From Clarkia xantiana subsp. parviflora (lineage: Eukaryota > Streptophyta > Magnoliopsida > Myrtales > Onagraceae), in NCBI GenBank assembly GCA_036873135.1, contig JAPTYO010000027.1, positions 1,631,195 through 1,695,194 on the forward strand: a DNA stretch of 64,000 bases, in the 5' to 3' direction. Within the stretch, counting starts at the first letter, position 1, and every line of letters starts with the position of its first letter. The position numbers were made by a program, and so were the translations under genes. Below the pieces are notes generated by a model. It saw only the letters and a program-made list of their open reading frames with translations, searched no databases and had not been told where the DNA came from. Shown piece by piece: positions 1 through 11,078 of this stretch.

Positions 1-370
1 TATCTTGAGGTAGATTTGCAACCTACCAGATTCGACGCCCCCAAGAGCGTATCTTGAGGTAGAAAAAACACTACCAGTTCGACGCCCCCAAGAGCTTATC
101 TTGAGGTAGATTTCAAACTACCAGTTCGACGCCCACCAGGAGCGTATCTTTGGTCTAACCTGAGCCCTCCGGGAGCCTATCCTGTGAAACGTTAAGTGCC
201 GTCCGAGAGCCTGTCTCGTGAACAGTTTGACACCCGTCAAGAAGGTATCGGTGGACTAACCTGTGCCCTCCGGGAGCCTATCCTGTGAAACGTTAAGTGC
301 CGTCCGAGAGCCTGTCTCGTGAAAAGATTTCGACGCCCACCAAGAGCGTATCTTTGGTCTAACAGTACAA
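1..370. repeat. Tandem-repeat spacer of element 1
   Basis: Irregular direct repeats of about 50 bp are built around TATCTTGAGGTAGA, CTACCAG and TTCGACGCC. They are interleaved with a second repeat of about 120 bp containing GGGAGCCTATCCTGTGAAAC and CGTCCGAGAGCCTGTCTCG, present twice (about 170-215 and 272-322). The array probably continues left of the window. It occupies the place where the other elements carry their own unrelated arrays, between pol and the antisense gene. Confidence 0.8.
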
Positions 371-404
371 CGTATACCGTGTAAGGGGTATCAGAAGAGA
401 TCAT

Positions 405-500
405 CACACCATGCTTAGAAGGATACCATGTTTAAGAGGGTACCATGTTTAGAAGGGTACCATGCTTAGAAGGATACCATGCTCGGAAGGGTAACATGAG
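405..500. repeat. Short tandem repeat, unit about 18 bp
   Basis: Five to six imperfect copies of ACCATGCTTAGAAGGAT in direct orientation (for example 410, 428, 446, 458 and 476). No coding role is supported. From 500 to 848 I see AT-rich sequence without a recognisable feature; it lies just downstream of the antisense gene and probably includes its 3' untranslated region. Confidence 0.75.
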
Positions 501-848
501 AAAGAAATTTCTAAGTAAAGTAATGTGAAGAACAAGTAATGTTTTTTCTTTATGAAATGGCAGGTAAGACATGAAGGAAAACACGAAAGAAGGATAAGTA
601 AAGGAAACACACCAAGTAAAGAGTCCATACCCAAAGAGCCATACACAAGGCATAGGGAGCCATCATGAGAAGAGATATATACAAAAGCATGAGAAGCACT
701 AATGTAAAGGCAAACGAACCACGTAGTCAACAACATAATGTGGCAAAGGAAAGTAACAACAAACACCATCACAATCTCAAAGGACACTCAACCCATACAA
801 GGGGAGAAGGAGTGTAATTATATACAAGGATAGCATGAGATAAACACG

Positions 849-3244
849 TCAGTCAGAACCTTCAGGGGAGTCACCCTCACCCCCTGAAGCTGAACCGCCA
901 GCGGAAATGGATGAAGAGGAGGAGTCCGAGGTACCAATCTCCACAGGTGTAGCATCCACCTGGGCAGGGGCAGGCTCGTCTGCAACGGCAGCCTGACCCA
1001 TCAGAACAGTCGCGTAGCCAGTGGCATATGGCCCAAAGTCACCAAGGTCACCAAAGGGGAACTGAGGATCAATCCGGTATATGTGATCAACCAGATACTC
1101 ACCGAACTGGTTCATCTCCTGGGTGAGACGCGTGCTATAGTCGGCGGTGAAGGCAGAGGAGGCCTTGTATTCAGATACCGCGACAGCCCTCTCCTCCGCC
1201 CGACACTTAGTCTCCAACCTCCGCAGCTCCTCAGAATGGACAGACGCGGCAACCTCAGCTTCCCGGCGCAAACTGCCCACAGTGGTCTCAAGCAAGGACA
1301 CCTGGTCCTGGAGCTCCTGCAGCCTCAAATCAGATATACGCGCCTTCTCAGCAGCAGTGGCGACCTCCGCCTTGAGAGAAACCTGGCTGTCCTCAAGGGT
1401 CTACCTCTCGTCAGATAACTCGAGCACGAGCGAGGACATGTTCACCATGTCAGATATGCCCTAACAATTCAAACAAGGGATGAATAACCGAAAGATAGAC
1501 ATTATGAAAGAAATAAGAGGAAAGCAAAGAACAACTTACAGGTGCATAACGAGAGAGTACCCCTTGAACAAAGCGCCGAGTCTCCCCAGGAGACTTGGGC
1601 GGAGCAACACGATCCCCAGGGGGAACGGCACCGCGGAGGACGCGGACACCAACCTCAGGAGTCCGCAAAGAGGAAGTGCTATCAAGGTGGAACTCCTTCA
1701 GACCAGCGAAGGGAGTCCACTCAGACCCAATAACATCTTCATCAGTGAGCCGTGTGAAATCCTTCCGACTTAAAGTCGGAGGCCCACCTACACAAGCAAA
1801 GCAAGTCAAAGGAGAGTATAAACATACAAGGATCAACACAAGGTAGAGATCATACCTGAGGACCGTGCCCTCGGCTGGGGGGCAGGGGAACCACCACCAG
1901 CAGGTCGCTTCCCTTTGTCAGCCAGGGAAGGCACCTCTTCGACCACCATCTCCTTATCACGAGATAGGGTCGGAGGACGAGCAGTAGGCGAAACAGGATC
2001 CACAGCCTTCTTCCTCTTAGCAGCCGAGGCCCCGGCCTCAGAATCAGATCGCCGCGGCTTGGACTTGGAAGGTCCAGAATCTCTGCCAACGGAGACGACC
2101 CTCTCAGTCACCAAGGGGGAGCGTACTAGCAAGGTAAGGAAAACAAGATAAGGAAAACATAAGTTACATCATAAAGAAGTAAATAGGAGAAAGCATACCA
2201 GAGGCCCCAGCCTTCTTCCCAGGCAGGGGGGATTTCTTCAAAGCAGAACTAGAAGGAGCCTTCCTCTTGCTCAGGTCAACAGGGGCTCCCTGCATGTTAT
2301 AGGTTTTTCCATGAAACCAACCTACAAAGGAAGAGCAGAAGGTAAATAAAGATGGAAAGACCAAGTGACATACCGAGCCCCCGGAGTCAGGAGTCAGACT
2401 GATCCCGGCCTCGTAAAGATCCGTCTCAGTTATTAAAGACACGGGGCAGTAAGACCGGGTCCTGTTGCTCTCGTGAATGATCTTCATAGTCTTCAAATCA
2501 TCCGAAGAGAACTCTCCAAAAGCAGGCCAACCATCGGACCGATCCTCATTCAGGACCGACCAAGTGACGTATCGGTCCGTAATGAAGAAGTAATGCTTAG
2601 CCCAGTGACTGGCCGAATTGTCAATCTGGGTCACGAAACGGAGGGAGGTATCCCACTCGATCCCACTCAACCCGAAGTCAGAAAATCGGGGATCTTTGAA
2701 GGTCGGATGGCGAGTTACGAAACTCGCAAACCCCACCCTCGTCCGGTACTGGAACCGATAGAAGCATCGGAATAGAACGAGAGAGTACTTCCAGGAGTAC
2801 CAATGGCACAATACCCGGAAGCCCACCCAGACACGGAGGGCACTGGGGGCAAGGTTCACAGGAGAAATCCTGAAGAACCTGCTCAACTCTATAAGCTCGT
2901 CACAGTAAGGCAGCCTCAGCCCGAATCGGATCTGAGAGGGGTACACGGCGACCTTCCCTATAGAAGGTTCCGTCACCGTCCCGCGAGTATTCCCCAAGGA
3001 GGGGAGAAAAGGATACAGAGGCTCATCTAGGGGACTGATATCTCCTAGGGTAACATGTTCGTTGTAATCGGACCTAGTGATATGGTTCTCTGACAGAATA
3101 GCAAGACCTAAGGCAAAGATAGCAGGAAACCCCAAGGCACGAATCAAATTTCGACTAACACCCCAATGAAGGTCACGATACCAAGCTAGCAATAGGAAAG
3201 AAAGTAACGCGACCGAAGAAGAAGAAAAAGAGGAACTCACTCAT
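849..3244 (-). pseudogene. Antisense gene of element 1 (gypsy-associated plant domain plus coiled coil), six predicted exons, one stop
   Basis: Predicted exons on the minus strand: 3244-3241 (ATGA), 3089-2374, 2289-2199, 2125-1856, 1787-1540 and 1460-849. Introns are GT...AG with phases 1,0,1,1,0 and the summed length is 647 codons. The first half has the FGLRLPYCDELIELSRFF and LAPSALRVWVGF type motifs of the plant 'putative gypsy type transposon' family (resembling Pfam PF04195, from memory). The middle is Ser/Lys-rich (LSKRKAPSSSALKK) and may be nuclear. The C-terminal 200 residues start with a heptad-rich coiled coil and end in a Ser/Gly/Glu tail. A TAG at 1401-1403 interrupts the last exon. 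The acceptor at 3090 and the four-base first exon are my inference from phase. Function is unknown. Confidence 0.7.
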
Positions 3245-4841
3245 CCTTCGGAGAATACGGCGTCTCTGAAGAGTCTGCGTACGTGGACACCACCAGGAGT
3301 ATAGTACCTGCCACGACACGACAAACATCAAGACAAGGAAAATTTCCGAAGAACCGGAAATACTCCGACACCCAACAAAGATTACAATCAAAGATCCAAA
3401 GACACCCAACAAAGATTAACACACCAACGGCGGCACGACATCAAATTCAAGACCGAGATAACCCAATCGGACAAGAAACCATATCCGGACGACCGGCAAA
3501 CATTTTTCCCCAAAATCCACAACTACCAACGACTATCTACGGCAATCCCACGTTCAATCAAATTTCGGCAATCAAACATCGGCAATCAAACATCGGCAAT
3601 CAAGCATCGGCAATCAAATATCAACGATTCAAAAATCGACATCTTGTACGACAACGGAAAGGAAAAGAATGGACCTTCGGAAAACCCGACCCGATGTGAT
3701 AAACGGGTCCGGAATTCGAATTTGAACGTTGCCGGAAATCAGCCCCTCGCCGGAGCCCCAACTCCGTCGTCGCCGGAGTCGCTCCCAGCCGTCCTTTCGC
3801 CGCCGGAGTCCGCCCCAGATCACGTCGGAGTCCTCCTGTCCCGCCGTCGACTGCTCCGGCCGAAGCTAGCGCTGCCGTCGTCGGAGGTAAACTCGCCGTC
3901 GAAGCCTCCCGACGCCGCTGCTCGTCTGGTCGCCGCCCTCCGTCGACCAAGCTTGTACCGCGTCGCTTTCGTCCGTCAGCCGCCGGAAGTCACGTCGCCG
4001 TCGACCGCCAATGTCGGACCAGGCTCCACCTCCGTCAGCAGCAGCTTCGACGTCGCCCTGGTCTGCCGGTCCGTCCCGCCTTCACGTCGCCGTCTCGAGC
4101 CGCCAATCCACTAGCCGGCCCCGTCCCGTGCTGGTGGTCTCCTCCCGCCGGAGCTGCTGGCCGGATTTTTGCCCCTTGGTGAAAATTTCGGCCGGCCCTT
4201 ACCTTGGGGGTGCTCTCAAAACTTTTCTTGCTCTCCAAGGGTGAGTGAAGAGAGAAGATGGTGGCTATGGTGATTCTTTGAGGTATTTTTCTAACTCCTT
4301 TCTATTTTAAAGAATGATAGGGTTTCTTAGGGGTTTTAATCACCACCATCCATCTAGCCTTAAAAATAATCTAAGGGCCAAGGAAAAACCATCGTTTTTA
4401 TCCTTTTCACCTATAGCTAAGTATACCTCTATACTTAGAAAAATTGTCAAGTTAGTTTTATTTTTGAGCATTCCATACTTAGGAAAATTTTTGGCCAAAA
4501 TTAAAATTTTTCCGCACTTAGATAAAATCCCTGCACGAATTTGAAGCATAAGTCATTTAGTTGCATTTGTGTCACACCCCTGTGCAAGTTTGTATTTTTT
4601 GAGTATACACCTGTAGCAGAGATAAGTTTATTACTCCCGCCTCAGACGGACGCGTGCCTAGGCACACGTCCGTGCTACTCTGACGTTTACAATTCCTCTA
4701 TCTCATTAGACAGGGGGCAGAGTCAGAGGCACGCATCCATGGGTAAGCAGGCATTCAGACAAAGAAGGTAAAATCCCGGTTTCAAATTGCGCGTGTCATA
4801 CCATCCTAAAATAGAGTCAATCAAGGGTTAGGCCATTGGTT
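3245..4841. other. Leader and promoter side of the element 1 antisense gene
   Basis: Runs between the antisense gene start and the polypurine tract. 3280-3640 is A-rich with short direct repeats of CAATCAAACATCGG near 3570-3620. 3700-4200 is strongly GC-rich with many CCGCCG and GTCGCC runs. 4260-4560 is AT-rich. Open frames in the GC-rich part on both strands look like compositional artefacts. I see no clear TATA box for the leftward gene. The segment holds nothing else I can name. Confidence 0.5.
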
Positions 4842-4855
4842 GACTCGGGGGCATG
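4842..4855 (+). other. Polypurine tract of element 1
   Basis: GACTCGGGGGCATG directly abuts the LTR start TGATGGATA. It primes plus-strand DNA synthesis in reverse transcription. Position and G-run match those of elements 2 to 5. Confidence 0.75.
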
Positions 4856-5004
4856 TGATGGATATACGCCCAATTTGAACCCGTTGACTTCCGAACCGTT
4901 GTATTTTTATCATCCCATTTATGATTGCGAATCGAAACTTCAACCCGGACACTTCGCGGGAACATCGACGGCTCGGACGGGGCCGAAGCGCCCGTCCGAT
5001 AGAG

Positions 5005-5215
5005 GCGAACTCACCTAGGTGAGGTTGGGTGGCCACACCCGACCTCCCCTAGGGGAGATCGGGTCAGCCGACCCGATCTCCCCTAGGGGAGATCGGGTCA
5101 GCCAACCCGATCCCTCCTAGGAGGGATGGGGTTGGCCAACCCCACCCTCCCTAGGAGGGGTTGGGTGTCCTCACCCAACCCCTACCCTTGGGGGTCGGAT
5201 TTCTCCCCCCCCAAG
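5005..5215. repeat. Cluster of perfect palindromes in the LTR of element 1
   Basis: Successive inverted repeats cover about 200 bp. They include a perfect 30-bp palindrome at 5070-5099 centred on CCCTAGGG, GATCGGGTC/GACCCGATC with a 4-base loop just left of it, and GGGGTTGGCCAACCCC near 5130-5146. The same half-sites recur as CCTAGGGG or CCTAGGAG variants, so the block can fold as a chain of hairpins or a multi-arm cruciform. Confidence 0.9.
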
Positions 5216-5362
5216 GGTCCCGGTACCCCTTTCAGACGCCCATGCTCGGTCCACTCCGCCTGCCTCATCCGAATCCTAAAGTCTTAATTATACGCTTAGA
5301 GGTTAATTAATTGTGTTTAAAGGCTAACGATGTCATTAAGCCACCTTAATGACACCGTTGCC

Positions 5363-5370
5363 TATAAATA
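5363..5370 (+). promoter_or_regulatory. TATA box in LTR of element 1
   Basis: TATAAATA in CCTATAAATACCCC, about 330 bp before the LTR end. This is the expected Pol II core promoter of the element's sense RNA. Confidence 0.6.
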
Positions 5371-5693
5371 CCCCACCTTCACAACTCATTTGAACATCAT
5401 GGCTATTTGAACAATTTAGCTCTGACATCTCTCTAGCTTTATCTCTCTAGAAATATAGTTCTGACTTAGGCATCGGAGAGGGTTCACCAGGCACCACCCC
5501 CCCTCCTCCGTGTCTGGTATTGCCCCTTTTGCAGGGCAAAGGGAGAGAAGAAGAGAAGGAACCAAGGGAAGAAGGAAAGGAAGAAGGACATAGACAAAGG
5601 CAAGGCAACTCGAGAAGACCGGATCATACACATCCCCCGTAAGGAGTGAGATCAAAGCCGACACCCCGTTGACCTAGATCTCATAACTTAACA

Positions 5694-5962
5694 CTGACAT
5701 TAGAACATTTATTTTCCATGATTGAAATATGAGTTAGTTATGATATATACTAGTAACGTGTCAAATTAAATAAACTGAGTAGTGAAAAAAAAATATTATT
5801 ATTTCAAAACAGAAATATTTATGTTGACCGAATAACTGATCATGCCTACTAGATGTGCTTCGATTCCTAAAGAGAGTGTTGCAATTTTATAATGAGAATA
5901 TACTCCACTCCCTGAAATGAGTGTTGTGGTTTCTTATTAATTATGATATCTTCTCTACTCCC
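5694..5962 (+). other. Upstream flank of the decayed copia element
   Basis: AT-rich, no reading frame. It joins the sequence at 17175 once element 2 and its CTCCC duplication are removed. CTCCCTGAAATGAGTG at 5910 is echoed by CTCCCTGAATTGAGTG at 17170 and CTCCTTGAAGTGAGTG at 17201, which supports continuity. Identity as copia leader or gag is a guess from position. Confidence 0.45.
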
Positions 5963-6671
5963 TGTTGCGTCCGGATTGAACAAGGTCGTGAGGATGCGTC
6001 TGTGGTTGTGCGGGCTGTAACCCCTCCGTCGGAGGTTGGGCCACTGACGAGTGTTCAGACTTGCTCCCGTGTGAGGATTGTGTCTCGGAATGGCTGTGAC
6101 TCGGTAAGGCTGTGACTCGGTACGGTTGTGTCTCAAACGTCGGATCCTGCACTAAGGACCAATGCTAGCACGGAGAGGGGGGTGGTGCTAGCGGAGCCCT
6201 CTCCGATGCTTAAGTCACTATAAGGGCAAAGAGGTAATTTCTAGAGAGAGAGAGAGTTTCTAGAGAGAAGTCAGAGCTCAAAATACCAAAGTTGGGCAAA
6301 ATGAGAGAATGTCCCAAAATGGGTGGCCAAGACCTCCTATTTATAGGCTTTCTTGGGACCGGACCCGGTTTTAGAGCGGTTTGATGACGGTTCAAGATCA
6401 TGCGGTAACCGTCATCCATATTGGTAATGTGCGAACTTGACTTCTTTACACGCAACGGTAATCGCGGATACGGTAGTCGCGCGATACCCGTAAGGTAATC
6501 CGGACGTCCGGGTTGCTTTGTGCAACCCGGAGGTCCGGTCCGGACGCGCATAAAGGCGCTTCCGGACCGTTTTGATACCGTGGGAGGTGTTTTTAAACCG
6601 AGATGTAATTTTCGACACGTTTACGAGGCCCGAAATGTAAACACGAACCCGAATTGGACATTTATCCATCA
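5963..6671 (-). repeat. 3' LTR of element 2
   Basis: On the + strand it reads TGTTGCGTCC...TTATCCATCA, ends TG/CA, 709 bp. It aligns throughout with 16439-17169, except for a stretch near 6500-6535 where the partner has a longer CTCGTCGAATTTGGGC-type insert. Confidence 0.93.
6339..6346 (-). promoter_or_regulatory. TATA box, 3' LTR of element 2
   Basis: TATAAATA on the minus strand, inside an inverted CCTATAAATAGG context. Identical to the copy in the 5' LTR. Confidence 0.6.
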
Positions 6672-6686
6672 CTTGCCCCCGAGTCA
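6672..6686 (-). other. Polypurine tract of element 2
   Basis: Minus strand ACTCGGGGGCAAG immediately before TGATGGATAAATG of the 3' LTR. Confidence 0.8.
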
Positions 6687-8095
6687 AGTAACGGTTTAGA
6701 ACCTTTCTTGACTCTATTTTAAGTTAGGATATTTGTCCAATTTGAGTTTGACGCTAACCTTTCGGTTTTGATCGTTGGTCGGACGCAAGCATCTTGATTT
6801 CGTCCGTCGCTTGATTTTCGGGCCGAATGGCTTTGTTTCCTACTATCATGGTTAGTGCAATAGGAAATGTATATGCGCGAATATGATTATCGTCGGAGAC
6901 ATGAGAAAACGGTAATGCGCTATGCGAACATGTATCTATCCACATGCGTACATAAGTAATAGTCATGGCAAGATTGTAATTACGCAATGCAAGAAATAGA
7001 AATCGTACGTTTCTAAAATGACTAAGTGATTGCCGAATCATGAATCATGTGATTGCAACATACGTGTATAGTAATGGATTTGATATGTGCAATGTTAAGA
7101 CATGCATAGGAGTAGATATTTTAAGAGGAGAGGGTAGAGTATACCGTAGGGGTTAAGTCTTGAGTGTAGGTAAACTAATCATTTGATCCTTATCCATAAA
7201 GCATCTCTTTGGGATTAGTAAATACACACATCCCCATTTATCCTTCCAGCACCTTGGGAGTTCACCATTCCATTCCCTTTGCAGGTAATTCATTCATTCT
7301 TTCCCGAAATTGCTTTTGTGTGCAAAATTTCTTTGCCGTCGTGGAGCCTAGATACGTTTTGACAGTTTCGAGTCTGATTTTTGGCTTGTTTTTGGAAGTT
7401 GACACCATCATTCGACTCGGTTCGTCCCAAGGATTCCAGCGCCACCTTCGGAGCCGCCAGAAGACCCCGCACGCGCCCTCACGCGCCGCCGCGAGTGGAG
7501 CTCCTTCGCCGGAGCGTGTGGCCCACGCGCCGCCTTCCCAGCCTCGCCTAGTTGCGGTCCTTACCTTTCCGGAATCGTCTCGACGAGGGGAGTCCATTGG
7601 AATACCTTCCGACACGTTTTGAGGTAATTTGGAAACTCGAAATCTTAGGACAGCTTCGACTTGAATGTCGATGTCACCGCGTTGTTGTTTGTTTAAGTCA
7701 TTTTTTGTTGTCGACATGTGGGACTGCTTGTTGATGTTTATACGTCGAGTAATTGCTGATTGATTGCCATCATTGTCGTCGTTTGTCCATAATTTAGGCA
7801 ATTTTCCATTTCTGTGGGTATTTGATATAGAATTCCCCGTATCTTCGTGTAGAAGCTTTTTTGGTCGATATGCATGATTTTCCTTCTTGACGGGTTTTTT
7901 GGTTGACGGGGATTTCCCAATAACTTTAGGCATAGTCACTTGTCGTCTTGATGCCTTAGAGAAAAAAATTTCCTTAAGCGTTGCCGCGTCCGATTCTTAC
8001 GGTTTGTCGCGTTAATCCCCCGTTTGCATGATAGCCCCTTAGGATGTTAGTTCCTTCCATGGTACGTACCAACTTTACTATGCGTGTGAAACTTT
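6687..8095. other. Leader region of the element 2 antisense gene
   Basis: Between the purine tract and the 18-bp array. 7440-7560 is GC-rich (GCGCCGCC-type runs) and resembles in composition the 3700-4200 stretch of element 1. The rest is mixed, with candidate splice-like motifs such as TTTGCAGGTAATTC near 7279. Frames here differ between elements and do not look conserved. I find no decisive TATA box. Confidence 0.4.
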
Positions 8096-8668
8096 GTCAC
8101 GTGCGTTGACTTTTTGATATGCGCGTTGACTTTGATACGTGCATTGACTTTTTGATACGCGCGTTGACTTTTGATACGCACGTTGACTTTTGATACGTGC
8201 GTTGACTTTGATACGCGCATTGACGTTGATACGCGCGTTAACCTTGATACGCGCATTTGATGTTGATACACGCGTCAAGCTTGATACGCGCATTGATGTT
8301 GATACGCGCGTTAACCTTGATACGCGTATTGACGTTGATACGCGCGTTAAGCTTGATACGCGCATTGATGTTGATACGCGCGTTAACCTTGATACGCGCA
8401 TTGATGTTTATACGCGCGTTAACCTTGATACGCGCATTGATGTTGATACGCGCGTTAACCTTGATACGCGCATTGATGTTGATACGCGCGTTAACCTTGA
8501 TACGCGCATTGATGTTGATACGCGCGTTAACCTTGATACGCGTATTGACGTTGATGTTGATACGCGCGTTAACCTTGATACGCGCATTGATGTTGATACG
8601 CGCGTTAACCTTGATACGCGCATTGATGTTGATACGCGCGTTAACCTTGATACGCGCGTTGATGTTGA
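8096..8668. repeat. 18/36-bp tandem array rich in GATACGCG
   Basis: About 30 units of 18 bp alternate TTGATACGCGCGTTAACC with TTGATACGCGCATTGATG, giving a 36-bp higher-order repeat. The left end (8096-8230) is more divergent (TTTGATACGTGCGTTGAC). Each unit has one ACGCGC or ACGCGT core. Because the unit is a multiple of three, several frames stay open by chance. The array ends about 70 bp before the ATG of the antisense gene. Confidence 0.95.
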
Positions 8669-8739
8669 TTGCTTCATGCAGGTTGTGGGATTGTAGTAAC
8701 TTCTTGCGGAGCTTCCTTCCCTTTGATCGCGGTGATACA

Positions 8740-11078
8740 ATGAGTAAGTTCACCACTCCTCTATTGCAGACTCCCTTTAATTCCGATATAGAGGATGACT
8801 TGGATGTAGACCCGGTTTTTCCGGCAGATAGTGCTTTAGATACTGATGAGGGGACAGCTGTTGGGGTACATCCCGCTGGAGAGACTGAGGCGTTGGTTAG
8901 GTATTATACTAACCGCTTGAATAGATCCCTGTTTACCTAGTATGCGAGTGCTTCCGGACTCGATGCTTGTACCGAGGCTTTTTATCCCTTTGAGGTACTT
9001 CCTGATAGCAGTCTGGGAGATGCTACTCCTCCGCCTGTAGATTTATCCGTCGTGTACACATCACACGTTAGAGAGGGTTTGCGGTTTCCCTACTGTTCTG
9101 ACTTGGTTGATCTCTGTAGCGGATATGGGACTTCCCCTTTAGATCTTGCACCGAACGGGATTAGAGTATGGACTTGTTTCGGAGTGTTGCTTCACAAGCA
9201 ATCCTGGTGTTATTCTCGCACCCTCTTTCGCTGTTTCTACCAGCTTAAGAGTTCAGACTCAGCGGGATTATGCGGTGTGAAAGTTCGTTGGCCGAACTTG
9301 TAGAGCGAGGGTTTTGAGGCACTTGGTCTTGGGGAAGCCAAGTGGGATCCTAGTTACCGATTAGTCGCTACCGCGGATCGGTCTGCCGACCATTGGAGGC
9401 ATCATTACTTCTTTGTTCATGATGCGGGGACGACTTGGGACGTCGAGTACGTTCAGAAATTTGACCCCGCACCTGCTTTTCGGGAACTCTCCACGTCGGA
9501 TAAGGAAGTGATAAAGCAGATATATCGTTGTCAACAATCGCGCAGCTTTACTTGCTCACTGCGTGCATCCGATCAAGAATTGATTGATGCTGGGATCCAT
9601 GTGCTCCCTTCTGCAACTTTGGTATGTTGATCACTTTTATAACTTTCTACCGTGTTGCACTGTAGGTTGGTTTGACGGAAAAAGCTCGTCTTTGCAGACG
9701 GCGGCCGCTCGCAAGATTGCTTCTAGCGGGAGGATCGTTCCCCCATTTGCTTCTGAATCATCAGCGGCTTCTGGACGCGGTAAAGATAGATAGATTTTTT
9801 GAGAGAATAATTTTCTCAGTTGGGTTGTAACTTTGTATGTTACTTGCAGGTCGTACGGCGCTTGTTACTGACCGCGTTGTTGCTGCTCCTGACTCTTCCA
9901 AACGGTCCACCACTGGGGCGCGTTCTTCGAGCAGTTCAAAGCGTCTGAAGACTACTGTGACCGTTCCTACTCCTTCCTGCCATAAAGGGAAGGGAGTTGG
10001 CGGTAGCGAGGATGCGTTGTCTGCCCCCCGCTCGAAGGAGCGGTCCGAGGTGGAACGTTCTCTTCTTTCTGGTATAAGCTGGACACTTGAATCTGTGCCT
10101 TTATATGCTTTATTTTTGGCTTTTATATAATGCTGCTTGATTTACATGTAGCAATCCCGCCACTTGGACGTGCGGATTTGCTTCGTCCTTTGGACGGTGA
10201 TATTTCAGATGGTAAGTGGATGCCGTACGTGGCAGGAGATGTTACTTTTCCCAAGAACTCTCAGCTGAGCATGCCTGAAGTTGGCGTGCGTGTTCTTCAT
10301 CGATCTATTCCTCCTGGTGATCGAGTTGTCCGACCCTCGAGTGACGAGGAGGCACGAACATTTGTTGAGAGATCGTTGTCTGGATTCACTCCAGTGAGTA
10401 TCTTTTTTCCACTTCGCTATGTTCGTTGTTCCCGAACATGTATGTTTATTGTGTCCTTGTTTTCAGGTTGTTTCCGACATGGTACGCATGGCCTCTTTCA
10501 TGTTAGAGCTTGTTCAGGAGAACCGTGCCATTGCTGACAAAGCTGCCACTTTGTCCAAGGAGCTTGAGGAAGCTAAGGATGAAGTGCGTCGTCTTTCATT
10601 GAAGAAGACGGATTTTGATGCTCGTTATGAGTCTGATCATGCCAGCCTTGTTCAGCTTGAATCTGAGAACGCCGCCATTGAGAAGGCAATTTCTGATAAC
10701 GCAGGCAAGCACAAGGTTGCCTGCCGGGAAGTTCGTGAGGCAGAGATGAAGGCTGGCATTGAAGAGGGACTTAGCAAGTTTCCTTCTACCCCTGGATTTG
10801 ATAGCGCAGTTACTACTGCTGCCATAGCGAAGGCCGCCCCTATGCTCAGCGAGTTTGCTGAGGACTTTATTCGTAGAGTGAGTATTCTTGCTCCTGGCTT
10901 TCCTTTTGACAAGTTAGGGCCATATGCGGAGTCTGTTGTTGGGCAAGTTGCCGAGTATCGTCGCTTAGATACTGCAACATCTGAGTTTGCATTTTTGTTT
11001 GGAGAAGATGGTGGCGGCACTAATGTGCAACATCTGCCTGTTCCGCCCAGCCCTGTCAGGGACGATGGACTCCTTTGA
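8740..11078 (+). pseudogene. Antisense gene of element 2, five exons, two stops
   Basis: Exons 8740-9621, 9698-9779, 9850-10071, 10152-10393 and 10467-11078; intron phases 0,1,1,0. All introns are GT...AG and the summed length is 680 codons. Exon 1 has the GLRFPYCSDLVDLCSGYG and LAPNGIRVWTCFGVL motifs shared with the other three copies. Exons 2-3 are Ser/Lys/Arg-rich with SSKRLK. Exon 4 has PEVGVRVL and IPPGDRV, shared with element 1. Exon 5 (612 bp, same length as in element 1) starts with a coiled coil and ends in an Ala-rich domain with GFPFDKLGPYA. TAG at 8938-8940 and 9301-9303 break exon 1. It is read against gag, so sense genomic RNA could not splice these introns. Role unknown. Confidence 0.78.

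Larger units (their letters stand above)
1..5693 (+). mobile_element. Element 1: 3' part of a Tat-type Ty3/gypsy LTR retrotransposon
   Basis: The 5' LTR and gag-pol lie beyond the left edge. What remains, in element order, is a tandem-repeat spacer (1-500), an antisense gene read leftwards (849-3244), a GC-rich leader (3245-4300), a purine tract (4842-4855) and a 3' LTR (4856-5693). Orientation comes from the G-rich tract directly before TGATGGATA. The more complete elements to the right also place the antisense gene between pol and the 3' LTR. Assignment to the Tat group is inferred from that layout and the antisense protein, since no polymerase is visible here. Confidence 0.75.
4856..5693 (+). 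repeat. 3' LTR of element 1
   Basis: Starts TGATGGATATACGCCC after the polypurine tract. The end is set at ...CTTAACA because the other Tat LTRs here also end in AACA; this end is approximate, since the partner LTR and target duplication cannot be checked. It has a palindrome cluster in U3, a TATA box at 5363-5370, and a mixed purine/pyrimidine leader containing TAAGGAGTGAG near the end. Confidence 0.65.

Noticed and set aside
3621..4114. GC-rich frames of 109-156 codons on both strands
   Set aside because: They overlap each other, have low-complexity Pro/Arg/Ser composition and are not matched in the equivalent region of element 2.
7262..7939. 225-codon frame on the minus strand
   Set aside because: No similarity to any domain I know, biased composition, and it lies in the leader of the antisense gene on the opposite strand.
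8190..8940. Long frames over the 18-bp array (for example DTRVNLDTRID repeats), one running in frame into the antisense gene
   Set aside because: The unit length is a multiple of three, so frames stay open on both strands; the ATG at 8740 and the conserved motifs after it mark the real start.
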